Assembly: GCA_041568335.1 (NCBI GenBank)
Contig: JBFFZZ010000132.1
Location: forward strand, 1-8,107
Length of the DNA: 8,107 bases
Direction: 5' to 3'
From: WVWW01 sp041568335
GTDB lineage: Bacteria > Acidobacteriota > Polarisedimenticolia > Polarisedimenticolales > Polarisedimenticolaceae
The notes under the pieces are model-generated. The model saw nothing but the letters and a program-made list of their open reading frames with translations. It had not been told where the DNA came from and did not search any database. Shown here in pieces: positions 5,953-8,107 of this stretch (positions within the stretch are counted from its first letter, which is position 1; each line of letters begins with the position of its first letter). The translations under genes were made by a program, and so were the position numbers.

Positions 5953-6306
5953 ATGGCGCAAGCGCGGGATGAATTCACGCTCTACGATCTGCGCGTCGAG
6001 GTCGCCGAATGTCGCGGTCGGATGGTGTGCAATCACAAGCTGGGGGACTACTTCGAGCTGACCGGGGAAGACCTCACGTTGCCGCCGGGGCAGAGTTTCT
6101 CGATCTACGCTCTCGCGGCCCTGTTGCCGCTGCTCCCGGCCAAGCAACGGATCACCGATGACGCGGACTGGATGACCACGGATACCGACATCGCCTGCCC
6201 CGACCCGCACTGCGGGGCGCTGTTCCGGATCACGCGCACCGGCAAGCGGATCTTCAAACATGGCGATGTCACCGTCGTCCCGCTGCCCGATGAGGCCCCC
6301 TCCTGA
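5953..6306 (+). CDS. TIGR04076 family protein
   Basis: A 117-residue small soluble protein with no signal peptide or membrane segment. The pattern matches the TIGR04076 family: an N-terminal strand region (LYDLRVEVAECRGRMVCNHKLGDYFELTG in outline), a central segment with GQSFSIYALAALLPLLPAKQR, and a conserved end with ACPDPHCGALFRI. Cys20, Cys26, Cys82 and Cys87 plus His28 and His86 could bind a metal or iron-sulfur group, but this is inference. No biochemical role is established that I know of. The start is well supported by GAGGAGGG 5 bases before the ATG. Its stop is three bases before the aldo/keto reductase start, so the two are almost certainly co-transcribed and translationally coupled. 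TIGR04076 genes often sit beside aldo/keto reductases, which suggests a shared redox function. Confidence 0.8.
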   Translation: MAQARDEFTLYDLRVEVAECRGRMVCNHKLGDYFELTGEDLTLPPGQSFSIYALAALLPLLPAKQRITDDADWMTTDTDIACPDPHCGALFRITRTGKRIFKHGDVTVVPLPDEAPS

Positions 6307-6309
6307 TCG

Positions 6310-7359
6310 ATGGGCTTCGTCTCGCCAGGACGATACGAACTCGCCGGTAGCTACGATTTCTGCCGTGTGATCAACGGTGGCTGGCAGCTCTCACCGGGCC
6401 ACTCCAAGAGCAACACGGATGCGGCGCGAACCGTCGATGCGTGGTCGAAACGGGTCGAGGCCGGTTTCACGACATTTGACGTCGCGGACATCTACACCGG
6501 GGTCGAGGAGCTCGCCGGCCGTGTCGCCGCGCGGTTCGCGCCGGGCGAGGTCCAGGTGCACACGAAGTGTGTCCCCGATCGGTCGAAACTCGCCGGGCTC
6601 CGTTCCGCCGATCTCGAGGCGATGATCGACGGCTCGCTGCGACGCATCGGGGTCCAACGGCTGGATCTGGTCCAGCTCCACTGGTGGGATTTCAAGGTGG
6701 ACGGGTGGATCGAGGCCCTGCATGCGCTCGATCGTCTGAGAGAATCGGGCAAGATCCGTCACCTCGGCGTCACGAACTTCGATGCGGCGAGGCTGAGCGT
6801 TCTGCTCGACGCCGGTCTTCCCATCCGCACCAACCAGGTCCAGTACTCGCTTCTCGATCGCCGGCCGGATGACGGGTTGTCGGCGATCTGCAAACGCCGT
6901 GGGGTCGCCTTGCTGGCCTACGGCACGCTCGCGGGCGGGTTCCTGAGCGAACGCTGGCTCGGCGAGGCGGCTCCCGACACCGGCGATCTGAATCGTTCGC
7001 TGGTCAAGTACCTGTTGATCATCGAGGAGTGCGGCGGCTGGGAGGCGCAGCAGCGCCGGCTCGAGACCGTGCGGTCGATCGCGGAGAAGCACGGGGTCGA
7101 TCTCACCAGCGTGGCGGTGCGCTGGGTGCTCGAGCGGTCCGCGGTCGGAGCGGCCGTCGTCGGGGCCGGCGGCGCGCGCCATATCGAGCGCAACGGACAG
7201 ATCTTCGGTTTTCAGCTGGACGGCAACGATCACCGGACGCTGGAGCGCGACGCCCCGGATGGACTCCACGGAGACGTGTACCGGCTCGAGCGTGAATCCG
7301 AACGTCACGCCTCGATCATGCGCTACGAGCTGCAGGGCAAGAAAAAGGGCGGCCCGTAG
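6310..7359 (+). CDS. Aldo/keto reductase
   Basis: A 349-residue cytosolic NAD(P)H-dependent oxidoreductase of the TIM-barrel aldo/keto reductase superfamily, reducing an aldehyde or ketone to an alcohol. The catalytic tetrad is complete: Asp57 and Tyr62 in FDVADIYTG, Lys86 in VHTKC, and His124 in LVQLHWWD. Family blocks follow in order: IRHLGVTNFDAARL, NQVQYSLLDRRP, LLAYGTLAGGFLSERW, and near the end VVGAGGARHIERN (283-295), the likely cofactor phosphate/adenine-binding stretch, shorter than the common GARxxxH version. The substrate cannot be told from sequence. An insert-like stretch (about 225-250, with LLIIEECGGWEAQQRRL) may shape the pocket. The ATG follows the TIGR04076 stop by three bases with no strong ribosome site of its own, so translational coupling is likely. 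Confidence 0.92.
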   Translation: MGFVSPGRYELAGSYDFCRVINGGWQLSPGHSKSNTDAARTVDAWSKRVEAGFTTFDVADIYTGVEELAGRVAARFAPGEVQVHTKCVPDRSKLAGLRSADLEAMIDGSLRRIGVQRLDLVQLHWWDFKVDGWIEALHALDRLRESGKIRHLGVTNFDAARLSVLLDAGLPIRTNQVQYSLLDRRPDDGLSAICKRRGVALLAYGTLAGGFLSERWLGEAAPDTGDLNRSLVKYLLIIEECGGWEAQQRRLETVRSIAEKHGVDLTSVAVRWVLERSAVGAAVVGAGGARHIERNGQIFGFQLDGNDHRTLERDAPDGLHGDVYRLERESERHASIMRYELQGKKKGGP

Positions 7360-7444
7360 GCACCACCTGCCCTCTCACTACCTCGATTCGGACCGCGGGG
7401 CAAGAAACGGTGGGAGCGGTATCCCGTCACGGCGCCAGGTATCC

Positions 7445-7463
7445 GTCAAGATGAGGTCTTGAC
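7445..7463. terminator. Hairpin overlapping the MBL-hydrolase stop codon, possible bidirectional terminator
   Basis: GTCAAGA (7445-7451) and TCTTGAC (7457-7463) form a perfect 7-bp stem with the 5-base loop TGAGG. The stem contains the stop codon and last residues (VKTSS-stop) of the minus-strand MBL gene. It lies in the convergent gap after the aldo/keto reductase gene (stop 7359), so it could end transcription in both directions. There is no T-tract on either side. Just next to it, GGTATCCCGTCA (7418-7429) and GGTATCCGTCA (7438-7448) are near-identical direct repeats. Nothing else is seen in 7360-7445. Confidence 0.35.
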
Positions 7464-8107
7464 CTGGGAGCCGGGGACGATATCGAGCTTGTTGCCCTCG
7501 TCGAACCGGACCCAGCACTTGGAGCCGCCGTCATAATCTCGCGCGGAGAGCAGCAGGGTGGCCGGCTCGCCGAACGCGGTGCAGCGCCGGTTCCCTTCCG
7601 GCTCCTTGCCGCGCCACATGCGAATGAACGGGTTCTCCTCCCATTCCTCGCCGATCGTCGTCGGGTCGGTGTGCCCGGGATGAACGATCATCTCCTTGGG
7701 CTGACGCATCAGGACTTCCATGATCGAGTGGCGGATCTCCTCGAAACTGGTGTGGCCCGGCGCGCGTGTGCCTCCGACCGTGCGGCGAAACAGCGTGTCT
7801 CCGGTGAAGATCCGCTCGTCGTTGACGACGAAGGCCAGCATGCCGAGGGTGTGGCCCGGCGTGTGAAGCGCGCGGATGTGCAGGTCGCCGCTGACCAGCT
7901 CGTCGCCGTGAGCGATCTCGACGTCGAGTGAGCCGAACAGACGCGCCTCGCTCGAGTGACCGCAGACGGGGCAACCGAACCGGCTCCGGTACTCGCCGTT
8001 GTGCTGGACGTGATCGATGTGGTGGTGCGTGCACAGCACGTGGGTCACGGTCAGGCGAAGCTCCTCGATCCGTTCGAGGATGGGGGCCGTCGGCCCTCCG
8101 GTGTCGA
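7446..8107 (-). CDS. Metallo-beta-lactamase-fold hydrolase (glyoxalase II-like), N-terminus outside window
   Basis: 219 residues are visible. The frame is open to the right edge (DTGGPTAPILERIEELRLTVTHVL precedes the metal motif), so the GTG at 8048 is internal and about 40 N-terminal residues are missing. Zinc-binding motifs are in order: HHHIDH (8010-8027, the HxHxDH motif), HTPGHT (7848-7865), FTGDTLF with its Asp at 7797-7799, and HPGHT with its first His at 7680-7682. These place it with hydroxyacylglutathione hydrolases and related thioesterases or persulfide dioxygenases. A CPVCGH sequence shortly after the first motif gives an unusual Cys pair. After the core there is an extension of about 45 residues (from RRCTAFGEPATLLLSARDYDGG to the end) with WVRFDEG and IVPGSQV, probably a small beta-rich addition. 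The true substrate is uncertain. It converges on the aldo/keto reductase gene, 86 bases apart. Confidence 0.88.
   Translation of the reverse strand, partial: DTGGPTAPILERIEELRLTVTHVLCTHHHIDHVQHNGEYRSRFGCPVCGHSSEARLFGSLDVEIAHGDELVSGDLHIRALHTPGHTLGMLAFVVNDERIFTGDTLFRRTVGGTRAPGHTSFEEIRHSIMEVLMRQPKEMIVHPGHTDPTTIGEEWEENPFIRMWRGKEPEGNRRCTAFGEPATLLLSARDYDGGSKCWVRFDEGNKLDIVPGSQVKTSS

Noticed and set aside
4821..5972. 383-codon plus-strand frame opposite nhaC
   Set aside because: Its composition (Arg, Gln, Gly, His) is that of an antisense shadow. The minus strand encodes a full NhaC protein with signature motifs.
5323..6261. 312-codon minus-strand frame over the nhaC 5' end and the TIGR04076 gene
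   Set aside because: It crosses a divergent promoter region and two well-supported genes in other frames and has no family pattern.
6391..7308. 305-codon minus-strand frame opposite the aldo/keto reductase
   Set aside because: The plus strand carries all catalytic residues of the reductase; the antisense product matches nothing recognisable.

Overview
The window is GC-rich bacterial DNA with short intergenic gaps and eight recognisable protein genes; the first and last run off the ends. No tRNA, rRNA, CRISPR array, IS element or integrase is visible. The gene set suggests an environmental Gram-negative-type bacterium: an error-prone DnaE2 polymerase, a secreted subtilisin-like protease with Trp-Asp hexapeptide repeats, a membrane protein ending in a Cys4 'CxxCK-IRDD' module, and a TIGR04076 protein paired with an aldo/keto reductase. 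Acidobacteriota or a neighbouring phylum would fit, but this is inferred from gene types only and confidence is low.

Layout. 2-835 (+) is the C-terminal quarter of the error-prone DNA polymerase DnaE2/ImuC. A 256-base gap with a small hairpin and a perfect 6-3-6 inverted repeat leads into a secreted S8 serine protease (1092-2900, +), which ends in eight tryptophans spaced exactly six residues apart. After 27 bases comes a polytopic membrane protein (2928-3887, +) with a coiled coil and a terminal four-cysteine module but no enzymatic output domain. A 106-base gap with repeated palindromes precedes a small exported YbjN-like protein (3994-4536, +). This gene converges on an NhaC-type Na+/H+ antiporter (4533-5888, -), and a single CTAG supplies both stop codons. 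A 64-base divergent promoter region separates nhaC from a two-gene operon (+): a TIGR04076-family protein (5953-6306) and an aldo/keto reductase (6310-7359). The window closes with the C-terminal part of a metallo-beta-lactamase-fold hydrolase (7446 to the right edge, -), whose stop codon lies inside a hairpin.

How the genes relate. The only clear operon is TIGR04076 plus aldo/keto reductase (three bases apart). The protease and the membrane Cys4 protein may be co-transcribed (27 bases apart) and could form an envelope protease/sensor pair. This is the best candidate for an undescribed unit here, but it rests on adjacency and domain make-up alone. DnaE2 belongs to DNA-damage-induced mutagenesis and is unrelated to its neighbours in the window. 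The antiporter and the MBL hydrolase look like independent housekeeping or stress genes.
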